Of a stretch of DNA of 42,097 nt, positions 9,116-16,450 are shown piece by piece (the first letter of the stretch is position 1; the number at the start of each line of letters is the position of its first letter). The position numbers and the translations under genes were made by a program. Below the pieces are notes generated by a model. The model had not been told where the DNA came from and searched no databases. It worked only from the letters and a program-made list of their open reading frames with translations. The DNA comes from Candidatus Rokuibacteriota bacterium. Its GTDB lineage: Bacteria; Methylomirabilota; Methylomirabilia; Rokubacteriales; CSP1-6. The DNA lies in assembly GCA_003221615.1 (NCBI GenBank), contig QHSQ01000152.1, positions 1 through 42,097 on the forward strand. The letters run 5' to 3'.

Positions 9116-9181
9116 TGTCTGGCATCGCTTGTGCAATCTCCTGCGGGTGAGCGCGCACAGCGCGCCCCAGGAGATGACAAG

Positions 9182-10060
9182 ATGACTCGTGGATCGATGG
9201 CCGCAGCGGTGCTCGGAGCAATGCTCGCGTCGAGCGGATTCGCGGCGGCGGCCACGGTCGAGCGCGATGGAGGCGTCCGAGTCATCACGCGTGCCGACCG
9301 TCAGCCCGACGCGCGGGCGCTCGATGATCTCCTGGAGCGCTCGGGACTGAGAGTCCAGCTCGAGAGCCTGACGGCCGGTATCCGTGCGCAGTTCCTGCGA
9401 GCCCATCGTAGACAGAGCAGCCAGGACAGGATCACGATCGACCGGATCGTCACCGAGCGCTTCGCGGCCGATACCCTCTATGCTCGGATCAAGGCGGAGT
9501 TCCAGCGGAATCTCGACTCCGACCCGCTCGAGAAAGCGCTCGCCTGGTACGACTCGCCGCTCGGCCAGCGAATCACCGGACAGGAGCTCGCCGCGCTCGT
9601 CGCCACCGGCGGGGCGGAGGCGGTCGCCGACCTCGAGCGGAATCGCCCGTCGTCGCGGCGCATTGACCTGCTCGGGCGCCTCGATGCCGGCGGCGGTGCG
9701 TCAGAGACGACCGTCGACATCACCGTGGCCATCGTGCGAAGCCTGACGCGGGCCTTCCAGCCCGGCCTGCCCGCGGTCGCCGACCTGACCCCCGGTCAGC
9801 TCGACCAGCAGATCGCCCAGGCTCGTAATCGCACGCTGGCAGACATGCGCCGCGCGTGTCTGGTGAGCATGCTTCTGGCGTATCGCGGCCTCTCGGATGA
9901 CGAGCTCGATCAATACGTGCGGTTCGTGGAGTCCGAGTCCGGCAACTGGTACATGGGCGTGATGAACAGCGCGCTCCTGGTCGCCATCAATGCGGCGGCG
10001 GAATCGACCGCCGCCGAGCTCAAGACCGCGGTGCCCCAGCTCGTCGGCGATCTGCGCTAG
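9182..10060 (+). CDS. Secreted protein with DUF2059-like segments
   Basis: The 292-residue protein begins at the ATG at 9182, with AGGAG at 9169-9173 eight bases upstream. Residues 1-24 form a signal peptide (basic start, hydrophobic core, GFAAAA cleavage region), so it is exported to the periplasm. The segment with YARIKAEFQRNL and LAWYDSPLGQRIT resembles DUF2059, whose proteins carry a short FY-SPLG motif. A second segment near the C-terminus (LSDDELDQYVRFVESESG) looks like a degenerate repeat of the same fold. The function of this family is unknown. The gene stands alone and converges with the DUF3047 gene. Confidence 0.7.
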   Translation: MTRGSMAAAVLGAMLASSGFAAAATVERDGGVRVITRADRQPDARALDDLLERSGLRVQLESLTAGIRAQFLRAHRRQSSQDRITIDRIVTERFAADTLYARIKAEFQRNLDSDPLEKALAWYDSPLGQRITGQELAALVATGGAEAVADLERNRPSSRRIDLLGRLDAGGGASETTVDITVAIVRSLTRAFQPGLPAVADLTPGQLDQQIAQARNRTLADMRRACLVSMLLAYRGLSDDELDQYVRFVESESGNWYMGVMNSALLVAINAAAESTAAELKTAVPQLVGDLR

Positions 10061-10079
10061 CTCTACTGATTGGCGCACC

Positions 10080-10098
10080 GGGGGCCGGCGGGGCCCCC
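10080..10098. terminator. GC-rich hairpin between convergent genes
   Basis: GGGGGCC (10080-10086) and GGCCCCC (10092-10098) form a perfect 7-bp stem with a 5-base loop. It lies between the ends of two convergent genes (10060 and 10129). There is no T-tract, so an intrinsic bidirectional terminator is likely but not certain. Confidence 0.5.
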
Positions 10099-10128
10099 CC
10101 GCGACGGCCTGCGGCACGCGCCGCCGCG

Positions 10129-10800
10129 TCAGGGCTTCTTGAAGAGGATCGAGCCGAAGAAGGACTCCGCCGACGAGGACGTGTCGTCCGAGTCGATAGC
10201 GAGCGAGATGACCGCGGGGTTGTCCGGCTGGCCGCCGTAGATCTTCCGATAATCCTCGGCCACGTTCCGGCGCTCGGTGAGCCATTTACCGAGGTCGGCC
10301 GGGCCGGAGCGCACGACCACGTAGGTGACGGTCGCCGTTTTCTCACTCTTCACGATGGTGCCGGCGGGCGCGGTCGTGTCCCAGATATAGCCGATGATCT
10401 GCGAGCGCACCGCCTCGGGGAAGCGCGGCCACACGACGTACAGCTGAGCCGCCTGGTCGTCCGTGCTCTTCTTGCGGCAATCGCCGTTCACCGGAAGGGT
10501 GACACCCTTCCATCTCCATTCGAGAATCGGTGTCTCCTTGAGATTGACCTTGCCCTTGATGTCCTTGCGCATCGACGAGCTCTCGATCTTGCTCTTGAGG
10601 TGCAGCACGCGATGGCCGTCATTTTCCTCGATCGCGAAGTCGTGCTGCGGGAGCCCCCAGGTCTGGCCGCCGAGCCAGCCCTCCGGGATGCCCTTCGCGC
10701 CGAGCTTCGCGGCCTTCCAGTCCTCGATGGTGACGACGTCGGCGGCCCAGGCGACGGCCGTGAGCGACAGCACGAGAGCCGGCACGACGAACCGTGTCAT
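10129..10800 (-). CDS. Exported DUF3047 family protein
   Basis: The 223-residue protein carries a signal peptide (about residues 1-19, ending VAWA) and the DUF3047 hallmark stretch: ILEWRWKG, LPVNGDCRKKSTDDQAAQLYVVW, then GYIWDTTAPAGT and later VVVRSGP. DUF3047 proteins are periplasmic with unknown function. The C-terminal part (PAVISLAIDSDDTSSSAESFFGSILF) is also typical. Its start codon is 36 bases from the divergent HslR-like gene, so both probably use one shared promoter region. The ancestral role is not known and I infer none. Confidence 0.88.
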   Translation of the reverse strand: MTRFVVPALVLSLTAVAWAADVVTIEDWKAAKLGAKGIPEGWLGGQTWGLPQHDFAIEENDGHRVLHLKSKIESSSMRKDIKGKVNLKETPILEWRWKGVTLPVNGDCRKKSTDDQAAQLYVVWPRFPEAVRSQIIGYIWDTTAPAGTIVKSEKTATVTYVVVRSGPADLGKWLTERRNVAEDYRKIYGGQPDNPAVISLAIDSDDTSSSAESFFGSILFKKP

Positions 10801-10836
10801 TGTCAGGCTCCTTTGCCGCTATGATACCGTCTCCGA
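10801..10836 (+). promoter_or_regulatory. Divergent promoter region, DUF3047 gene / S4 protein
   Basis: The 36 bases between two divergent start codons hold a TATGAT -10-like box (10820-10825) only 11 bases before the GTG at 10837, which would give a very short or absent leader for the S4 protein. A TTGTCA at 10800-10805 is 14 bases upstream of it, closer than the usual 17. Confidence 0.4.
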
Positions 10837-11214
10837 GTGCAAGCCTCGCTCGATTCGATCCGCATCGACAAGTGGCTTTGGGCCGCGCGGGTGTTCAAGA
10901 CGCGGAGCCTCGCCTCCACGGCATGCGACGGCGGCAAGGTCGACGTCAACGACGAGGCGGCCAAGCCCGCCCGGAAGGTGCGGGCCGGAGATCTCGTCAT
11001 GGTCACCTTGCCGCGAGGACGCCGTCGCATCCTCAAGGTCACCGCGATCGGCGACCGACGAGGATCGGCCGAGGCCGCGAAGGCGCTCTTCGCGGACTTG
11101 ACGCCGCCGGAGCCGCCGCGCCCGCGCCAGGCCGCACCACCACGGCGCGAGCCCGGGACCGGGCGGCCCACCAAGCGTGAGCGCCGCGCGATCGAGCGCT
11201 TGCGCGGGTTCTGA
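10837..11214 (+). CDS. hslR: S4-domain RNA-binding protein, HslR (Hsp15) type
   Basis: The 125-residue protein has an S4 RNA-binding domain (residues about 7-66: IRIDKWLWAARVFKTRSLA, GKVDVNDEAAKPARKVRAGD) and the basic tail GRPTKRERRAIERLRGF that marks the HslR/RqcP family. HslR binds free 50S subunits that still carry nascent chain-tRNA and helps ribosome rescue in the cytoplasm; that role is from E. coli and related proteins. A Pro/Ala/Arg-rich linker of about 25 residues separates domain and tail. The GTG start sits directly after a -10-like box. Confidence 0.88.
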   Translation: MQASLDSIRIDKWLWAARVFKTRSLASTACDGGKVDVNDEAAKPARKVRAGDLVMVTLPRGRRRILKVTAIGDRRGSAEAAKALFADLTPPEPPRPRQAAPPRREPGTGRPTKRERRAIERLRGF

Positions 11215-11235
11215 TGTGAGTCGAGACCAGTGCGC

Positions 11236-11241
11236 TATAGT
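11236..11241 (+). promoter_or_regulatory. -10 box upstream of DUF169 gene
   Basis: TATAGT lies 28 bases before the ATG at 11270. No convincing -35 box was seen 16-18 bases upstream. Confidence 0.4.
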
Positions 11242-11269
11242 TGGTCAACCCTCGGCGGGGGAGTGTGGC

Positions 11270-12052
11270 ATGCAAGCATACGACTGGAACGCGATCGTCG
11301 ACGGCCTCAATCGGTATCTGCGACTCCGCTCGATCCCGATCGGCATGAAGCTCTTCGAAACGGTCGAAGCGATGGAGGTGATCCCGAAGATCCGCCGGCC
11401 GCGGGCCCGCCACACGACCGATCAGATCGTCGCCCAGGCCCGTCAGCTCGGCTGGACCGTCGGCATCACGATGGCCGACCTCATCGGCGCCCAGTGCGGC
11501 GCTGTGATCGGTCTCTCGCCGCAGGACGACGAATGGCTGTCGGGCAAGCGCATGGCCGGCGTCTGGTTCAAGACCGTGGAGGACGCGAGCCAGCATCAGC
11601 ACGCGATGGACTGCGTGCCGTACGGACGCTTTCGCGCGATGGCGGTCTCGCCGCTCACCTCGGGGCGGCTCGACCCGCCCGACATCTGCCTCATCTACGG
11701 GACGCCCGGTCAGATGATCTTCCTGATCAACGGGCTCCAGTGGACGGGATACCGTAAGCTGAGCTTCACGTCGGTCGGGGAGTCCGCCTGCGCAGATTCC
11801 TGGGGCAAGGCATTGAAGACCGGGGAGCCGTCGCTGACGATCCCGTGCTACGCGGAACGGCGCTACGGCGGTGTCGCCGACGACGAGCTCTTGATGGCGA
11901 TTCCGCCGCGCTTCTTGCCCAAGGCGCTCGAGGGATTGGCGGCGCTCGACAAGAACGGCCTGCGCTATCCGGTGCCTCCCTATGGCATCCAGTCGGACGC
12001 CGGCGCCGGGTTGGCGGTCAGCTATGCGACGAAGGAGACCAAGACCGGATGA
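11270..12052 (+). CDS. DUF169 family protein
   Basis: The 260-residue protein starts at the ATG at 11270, preceded by a strong GGGGGAG (11257-11263). It shows the DUF169 pattern: an N-terminal helix and RSIPIGMKLFE, a centre with two cysteines in QCGAVIGL and HAMDCVPYGRF, ICLIYGTPGQMIFLINGLQW, then ESACADSWGKALKTGEPSLTIPCYAERRYGG and an AIPPRFL segment. The cysteines at TMADLIGAQCG, ESACAD and IPCYAERR are typical of the family and could bind metal or a cofactor; this is inference. No reaction is established. Its stop overlaps the start of the next gene (ATGA), so the two are co-translated. Confidence 0.85.
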   Translation: MQAYDWNAIVDGLNRYLRLRSIPIGMKLFETVEAMEVIPKIRRPRARHTTDQIVAQARQLGWTVGITMADLIGAQCGAVIGLSPQDDEWLSGKRMAGVWFKTVEDASQHQHAMDCVPYGRFRAMAVSPLTSGRLDPPDICLIYGTPGQMIFLINGLQWTGYRKLSFTSVGESACADSWGKALKTGEPSLTIPCYAERRYGGVADDELLMAIPPRFLPKALEGLAALDKNGLRYPVPPYGIQSDAGAGLAVSYATKETKTG

Positions 12053-12504
12053 GACTCATTGGCGACTTCGAGGGATTCCGGACCGCCCGTGACGAGAAGA
12101 TCAGGTACCTCGAGCGCGTGCCGATCTTCGAAGCGTGCAGCCTCCGTCAGCTTCGGGCCGTGGCCGACATCGCGAAGGTCGTCGAGGTTCCGGAGCGGAC
12201 CGTCCTCACGCGGCAGGGCGAGCCCGGGGACGAGTTCTTCATCATCATCGACGGTACGGCGCTGGTGACGATCTCGATGCACAAGCGCCATCGTCTCCGC
12301 CCGGGCGAGTTCTTCGGCGAGATGAGCCTGCTGGACGGCGAGCCGCGCTCGGCCACGGTGAAGGCGGAGACCGACCTGCGCGTCCTCGTGATCAGTCGCG
12401 CGAATTTCTGGCAGCTCCTGCGGGAAGTCCCGGAGCTCACCCAGAAGATGCTGGTGAACCTCTCGCGTCGTCTCCGAGACCTCGAGAACGCGCTGAACAC
12501 CTGA
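12049..12504 (+). CDS. Stand-alone cyclic-nucleotide-binding domain protein
   Basis: The 151-residue protein is almost wholly a cNMP-binding domain: LERVPIFEACSLRQLRAVA starts the fold and GEFFGEMSLLDGEPRSATV is the phosphate-binding cassette, with the Glu and Arg needed to hold cAMP or cGMP. A C-terminal amphipathic helix (LTQKMLVNLSRRLRDLENAL) follows. There is no HTH, kinase or channel domain, so it must act through a partner. The ATG at 12049 overlaps the DUF169 stop, which makes the DUF169 protein the likely partner (inference). Confidence 0.85.
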   Translation: MRLIGDFEGFRTARDEKIRYLERVPIFEACSLRQLRAVADIAKVVEVPERTVLTRQGEPGDEFFIIIDGTALVTISMHKRHRLRPGEFFGEMSLLDGEPRSATVKAETDLRVLVISRANFWQLLREVPELTQKMLVNLSRRLRDLENALNT

Positions 12505-12540
12505 CGCACGGCGCGCCCGCTCAGAACCCCAGCGTGCCCT

Positions 12541-12565
12541 GTGCGGCATCGCGCGGATTCCGCAC
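12541..12565. terminator. Weak hairpin between convergent genes
   Basis: GTGCGG (12541-12546) and CCGCAC (12560-12565) can pair across a 13-base loop, midway between the convergent ends of the cNMP protein gene (12504) and the receiver gene (12598). The stem is short and lacks a T-tract. Confidence 0.25.
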
Positions 12566-12597
12566 GAAGTGCCCGCCGATCGGAGTCAGTCTCCCTG

Positions 12598-12993
12598 TCA
12601 GGACCGAGCGTGCAAGACCTGGGAGATGACGCGCCGGACGTCGGCCGGCTCGAAGGGTTTGCCGAACGTAGGCGCCGCGCTCCGTCGGAGGAACTCGGCG
12701 CTGGCCGGCCCCAGCGTGTCGCCGGTGACGAAGATCATGCGGCGGATCATTTGCGGGTGTCGGCGAGCCACCTCACGGTAGAGCCCCGGCCCGTCGAGGT
12801 GCGGCATCTTGAGGTCGCTGATGATGAGGTCGTACGTTCCGTCGCGCAGCTTGTCGAGCGCCGCCACGCCGTTGCCGGCCGTCTCGACCCGATGCTCGTC
12901 CTCCTCGAGGATCTCGGCCAGCAGCGAGGCGACCTCGGGCTCGTCGTCCACGATGAGGATCGACGCGCCGTGAACGGGGTTCTCGGGGCTCAC
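12598..12993 (-). CDS. Single-domain response regulator (receiver only)
   Basis: From the GTG at 12993 the protein has 131 residues and consists of one receiver domain: ILIVDDEPEVASLL at the start, the phospho-acceptor Asp in [18 protein letters not shown], the switch Thr in FVTGDTL and the Lys in FGKPFEPADVRRVI. It aligns closely with the C-terminal receiver of the hybrid kinase at 1417-4200 (shared [16 protein letters not shown] and VRRVI blocks). No ATG occurs near, and the gap to the upstream gene is 38 bases, so the two are probably co-transcribed. It likely acts as a phosphate shuttle or sink in the same relay (inference). Confidence 0.82.
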   Translation of the reverse strand: MSPENPVHGASILIVDDEPEVASLLAEILEEDEHRVETAGNGVAALDKLRDGTYDLIISDLKMPHLDGPGLYREVARRHPQMIRRMIFVTGDTLGPASAEFLRRSAAPTFGKPFEPADVRRVISQVLHARS

Positions 12994-13031
12994 CGGAGTG
13001 GGCGCCGCGCGAGCCGTCGGCAGGTCATCCG

Positions 13032-13619
13032 CTAGTCGACGAACCGGGCCAGGTGGCTCTCCACTTCGTCGAGCGCCAGGGGCTTCGTGAGCACCGCGTC
13101 GGCGCCGGCCGAGAGCAGCTCCGGAGCGGCCGCCGGGTATCCGGTGACGCCAAGGATCCGGATGGCGTGCGTCTCGGGATTGCTCTTGAGGTGACGGCAG
13201 ACCTCGATGCCGTCGAGCTTCGGCATCATGACGTCGAGGATCAGGAGGGCCGGCCTGAGAGAGCCCAGCTTGATCAGCGCCTCGTACCCGTCGCTGGCCG
13301 TCTCGATCTTGAATCCCCGCGGATGATGCGTCAGGAACTCGACGAGCATCTCGACGACCTGAGGCTCGTCGTCGACCACGAGCACGCCCGCCGGCGCAGG
13401 TGGAATCGGATAGGTCGGCATCCGATGTTGTTTGAGGAAGCGCTGGAACTCTCCGACGTCGATGCGCGCATGCCCGCCGGGCGTCTTGAAGGCGCGAAGG
13501 CGTCCTTCCCTGATCCACGTCTTCAGGGTGGGCGTCGAGACCTGGCAATGTGACGCGGCCTGGCCTGTCGTGAGCGAGGCCCGAGAACCTGAATTCTTTG
13601 GATTCTTCGGATTCTTCAC
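13032..13619 (-). CDS. HTH (MerR/excisionase-like) protein with C-terminal receiver, second copy
   Basis: The protein has 195 residues from the GTG at 13619. It starts with an Asn-Pro-Lys repeat (KNPKNPKN), then the HTH segment (LTTGQAASHCQVSTPTLKTWIREGRL, TPGGHARIDVGEFQRFLKQH) and a receiver with VVDDEPQVVEML, the phospho-Asp in LLILDVMMPKLDG, GVTGYP and LTKPLALDE. It is a full-length paralogue of the protein at 791-1408. Longer in-frame starts reach back towards the riboswitch and lack similarity to the paralogue. A TTGACA box upstream fits the GTG start with a very short leader. It heads a minus-strand pair with the single receiver at 12598. Confidence 0.83.
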   Translation of the reverse strand: MKNPKNPKNSGSRASLTTGQAASHCQVSTPTLKTWIREGRLRAFKTPGGHARIDVGEFQRFLKQHRMPTYPIPPAPAGVLVVDDEPQVVEMLVEFLTHHPRGFKIETASDGYEALIKLGSLRPALLILDVMMPKLDGIEVCRHLKSNPETHAIRILGVTGYPAAAPELLSAGADAVLTKPLALDEVESHLARFVD

Positions 13620-13631
13620 CTGGGCTGCCCA

Positions 13632-13660
13632 ATTTCCCCACCGGGCCCACCCAATGTCAA
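13632..13660 (-). promoter_or_regulatory. Promoter for second HTH-receiver gene
   Basis: On the minus strand TTGACA (13655-13660) is followed after 17 bases by GGAAAT (13632-13637), a poor -10 match. Transcription would start close to the GTG at 13619, giving an almost leaderless message. Confidence 0.4.
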
Positions 13661-13712
13661 GTTCCGGCCAGCCGCCCACGTGTTCTCGGCCGACGCCCGT
13701 GCCGCGGCGGAG

Positions 13713-13741
13713 TTGCGGTCGGGCGGTGGTTCTGTTAGCGT
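13713..13741 (+). promoter_or_regulatory. Promoter for the cobU operon leader
   Basis: TTGCGG (13713-13718), a 17-base spacer and TGT-TAGCGT (13733-13741, an extended -10) would start transcription near 13748, exactly at the 5' edge of the cobalamin riboswitch. This divergent arrangement shares the intergenic region with the minus-strand regulator genes. Confidence 0.45.
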
Positions 13742-13747
13742 TTCCGG

Positions 13748-13925
13748 CGTTATTCGCGCCCGGGACGCCCACGAGGGCCCAGGGAAGGCGGTAGAAGCCG
13801 CCGCGACCCCGTCACTGTGATCGGGGACGAAACCCGCAAGTGCCACTGGCCGCGAGGCCGGGAAGGCGCGGGGAGTAGGACGATCCGAGAGCCAGGAGAC
13901 CTGCCCGGCGCGCGATCCGTTCACC
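13748..13925 (+). promoter_or_regulatory. Cobalamin riboswitch 1 (cobU operon)
   Basis: The leader of the cobU operon has the ordered cobalamin-aptamer elements: AGGGAAGGCGG (from 13781), GTCACTGTGA (13811-13820), TGCCACTGG (13841-13849), GGGAAGG (13860-13866) and the B12 box AGCCAGGAGACCTGCC (13890-13905). Adenosylcobalamin binding should reduce expression of the genes that follow. The ribosome-binding site of cobU (GGGAGG, 13935-13940) is about 30 bases past the B12 box, so control of translation initiation is likely (inference). Confidence 0.93.
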
Positions 13926-13950
13926 GGTCTTCGAGGGAGGATCCGGGTCG

Positions 13951-14484
13951 GTGGTTCCATCACTGTTGATCGTGGGAGGCGCGCGCAGCGGCAAGAGCCG
14001 CTTCGCGGTCGAACGGCTCTCACCCGACGCGCGAATCGTCTTCGTCGCGACCGCCGAGGCATGCGACGAGGACATGGCCAAGCGCATCGCCCGCCATCGT
14101 GCCGAGCGCCCGCAGCGCTGGTCGACGGTGGAAGCGCCGTGCGATCTCGTCTCGCGTCTGCGTGGTCTCGAGGACGCGTACGACGGGATCCTCGTCGACT
14201 GCCTCACGCTCTGGGTCTCGAACCTCCTGCTTCGCGGCGACCGCGATGACGCGATCCTCGATGAGGCGGAAGCGCTCGCCGGGCTGATCGGTCGCCGCCG
14301 CTCGAGCTTCACCCTGGTGTCGAACGAGGTCGGTGAGGGCGTGCACCCGGAGACCGCGATGGGGCTCAGGTTTCGTGACCTGCTGGGCGGCGTGAACCAG
14401 CGCGTTGCCGCCGTGTGCACCGCCGTCGTGCTGATGGTCGCCGGCATCCCCCTCACGGTGAAGGCGCCGGCGGTGGGCGCGTGA
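13951..14484 (+). CDS. cobU: Adenosylcobinamide kinase / adenosylcobinamide-phosphate guanylyltransferase
   Basis: The 177-residue protein has the P-loop GGARSGKS (residues 9-16), FVATAEACDEDMAKRI and the RHRAERPQRWSTVE stretch, in which H49 is the expected GMP-accepting residue. DGILVDCLTLWVSNLL and LVSNEVGEGVHPE complete the signature. It phosphorylates AdoCbi and transfers GMP to give AdoCbi-GDP in the cytoplasm, the substrate of CobS. Translation begins with GTG at 13951 downstream of GGGAGG. Its TGA overlaps the GTG of cobT. Confidence 0.94.
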   Translation: MVPSLLIVGGARSGKSRFAVERLSPDARIVFVATAEACDEDMAKRIARHRAERPQRWSTVEAPCDLVSRLRGLEDAYDGILVDCLTLWVSNLLLRGDRDDAILDEAEALAGLIGRRRSSFTLVSNEVGEGVHPETAMGLRFRDLLGGVNQRVAAVCTAVVLMVAGIPLTVKAPAVGA

Positions 14485-15554
14485 CCGGGCTCTCCAGGCT
14501 TCTCGCCTCGATCGCGCCGCCCTCTCGCGACGGAGAGAGCGCCGCCCGGCGCCATCTCGATAGCCTGACCAAGCCGCCCGGAAGTCTCGGTCGGCTCGAG
14601 GAGATCGCGCTGCGCCTCGCCGTTCTGCGCGGGCGCGCGCCGGAAGTCGCGCGACCCGTCATCTTCACGTTCGCCGCCGACCACGGCGTCGTCGCCGAGG
14701 GTGTCAGCGCCTACCCCCAGGTCGTGACCGCCCAGATGGTCGAGAACTTCACGCGCGGCGGCGCTGCGGTGAACGTGCTGGCGCGACAGGCGGGCGCGCG
14801 CGTGGTCGTCGCCGATTTCGGCGTCGCGACTCCTCTCGAGCGCGCGCCGGATCTGGTCGAGTGCCCGATCGGGCCGGGGACGGCGAACATCGCCGCGGGC
14901 CCCGCGATGACGCGTGAGCACGCGATCCGGGCGATCGAGACCGGTGCGCGGCTCGCGCAGGAGGCGATGGACGCGGGTGCCGATCTCCTGGCGACCGGCG
15001 AGATGGGCATCGGCAACACGACGGCGGCGAGCGCGATCACCGCGGCGATCACCGGTGCCCCGGCTGAGCAGGTGACCGGGCGCGGGACCGGCGTCGACGA
15101 GGCGACCTTGACGCGCAAGGTGGCGGCCGTACGCCGAGCACTCGAGGTCAACCGGCCCGACCCGCGCGACGGCCTCGACGTGCTGGCGAAGGTCGGCGGA
15201 TTCGAGATCGGCGGCCTGACGGGCGTGATCCTGGCGGGCGCCGCGCGGCGCGTTCCGGTAGCGCTCGACGGGTTCATCGCCGGCTCGGCGGCGCTGCTCG
15301 CGGTCACGCTCGCGCCGGACTCGCGCCACGCGCTCTTCGCCTCGCATCGCTCGGCCGAGCCCGGCCACGCGCACGCGCTCGAGCACATGGGGCTCGAGCC
15401 GTATCTGGACCTCGGGCTTCGCCTGGGCGAGGGAACGGGCGCCGCGCTGTTCATCCATCTCGCCCGCGCGGCCGCCCTCGTCTGGAGCGAGATGGCGACC
15501 TTCAAGGCCGCCGGGGTGAGTGAATCGCCGGAGGCGGGCGGGCAGCCGCGATGA
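14481..15554 (+). CDS. cobT: Nicotinate-nucleotide--dimethylbenzimidazole phosphoribosyltransferase
   Basis: The 357-residue protein activates the lower-ligand base (DMB) with nicotinate mononucleotide to give alpha-ribazole phosphate. It shows LTKPPGSLGRLEEIALRLA near the N-terminus, FTFAADHGV, GEMGIGNTTAASAI, GRGTGVDE and, near the C-terminus, LRLGEGTGAAL, whose Glu is the catalytic base in the Salmonella enzyme. The start is GTG at 14481, overlapping the cobU stop by 4 bases. No gene for DMB synthesis (bluB or bza) is in the window, so the base must be made elsewhere or imported. Confidence 0.95.
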   Translation: MTGLSRLLASIAPPSRDGESAARRHLDSLTKPPGSLGRLEEIALRLAVLRGRAPEVARPVIFTFAADHGVVAEGVSAYPQVVTAQMVENFTRGGAAVNVLARQAGARVVVADFGVATPLERAPDLVECPIGPGTANIAAGPAMTREHAIRAIETGARLAQEAMDAGADLLATGEMGIGNTTAASAITAAITGAPAEQVTGRGTGVDEATLTRKVAAVRRALEVNRPDPRDGLDVLAKVGGFEIGGLTGVILAGAARRVPVALDGFIAGSAALLAVTLAPDSRHALFASHRSAEPGHAHALEHMGLEPYLDLGLRLGEGTGAALFIHLARAAALVWSEMATFKAAGVSESPEAGGQPR

Positions 15555-16450
15555 CGAATCGTGTCATGGTCGTCACCGTCGCCGCGATGGCCCTGGCGGT
15601 TTCGTGTCTCGTCGCTTCGGGGTCGGCCGCGGCGTTCACGGCACGCGACATGCTCGGCCGCGACGTCGCGCTCGCGGCGCCCCCCAAGCGCATCATCTCG
15701 CTCGTCCCGAGCGTCACCGAGATCCTCTACGCGCTGCACGCCGAGCACCTGCTGGTCGGCGTGACGGACTTCTGCGACTTTCCGCCGGAGGCCAAGCGAC
15801 AGCCGAAGGTCGGCGGGATGGTCGCGCCGAGTCTCGAAGCGATCATCGCGCTCAAACCCGATCTCGTGATCGCCACGACGGAGGGAACGCGCGAGGATAC
15901 CTTCACTCAGCTCTCGCGCGTCGGAGTTCCCGTGTATCTCGTCGCCGCCCACCACGTCGCTGACGCGACCTCGCTCATGCGACGGCTCGGTGAGCTGACG
16001 GGCCGCGAAGGGGCGGCCGGGCCGCTCGTGGCGCGGCTCGAGCAGCGGATCGAGGCGGTGAAGATCGCGGTGCGCTCGCTCGTACGCCCGCGCGTGCTGT
16101 ACGTGCTGTGGCCCGAGCCGCTCATCGTGCCCGGGCGCGGCTCGATCGTGACCGAGCTGATCCAGCTCGCCGGCGGCCAATCGCTGACCGCCGACGATCC
16201 CGACGCGTGGCCGCGCTACAGCCTGGAGGCCGCGGTGGCCAAGAGTCCCGAGGTGATCCTGCTCGCCAATCACGGCGCCGGCACCGGCGCGGTCTCGATG
16301 GACAAGTGGCGGCGCCTCGCCTCGCTCCCGGCCGTCAAGACGGGCCGGCTCCTCTCCGTCGACGGCGACCTCATGCACCGCTACGGGCCGCGCTTCGTCG
16401 ACGGTCTCGAGCAGCTGGCGCGCGCGATTCACCCCGAGGCCTTCCGGTGA
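15551..16450 (+). CDS. btuF: Periplasmic corrinoid-binding protein of ABC importer
   Basis: The 299-residue protein has a signal peptide (hydrophobic 5-25, ASGSAAAF cleavage region) and a class III metal/corrinoid-binding fold: MLGRDVALAAPPKRIISLVPSVTEILYAL, GVTDFCDFPPEAK, LEAIIALKPDLVIAT, and the C-terminal DGDLMHRYGPRFVDGLEQLA. Position between cobT and btuC, behind a cobalamin riboswitch, marks it as the BtuF subunit rather than a ferric-siderophore binder. It delivers corrinoid to BtuC at the inner membrane. The ATG overlaps the cobT stop and its own stop overlaps btuC. Confidence 0.88.
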   Translation: MTNRVMVVTVAAMALAVSCLVASGSAAAFTARDMLGRDVALAAPPKRIISLVPSVTEILYALHAEHLLVGVTDFCDFPPEAKRQPKVGGMVAPSLEAIIALKPDLVIATTEGTREDTFTQLSRVGVPVYLVAAHHVADATSLMRRLGELTGREGAAGPLVARLEQRIEAVKIAVRSLVRPRVLYVLWPEPLIVPGRGSIVTELIQLAGGQSLTADDPDAWPRYSLEAAVAKSPEVILLANHGAGTGAVSMDKWRRLASLPAVKTGRLLSVDGDLMHRYGPRFVDGLEQLARAIHPEAFR

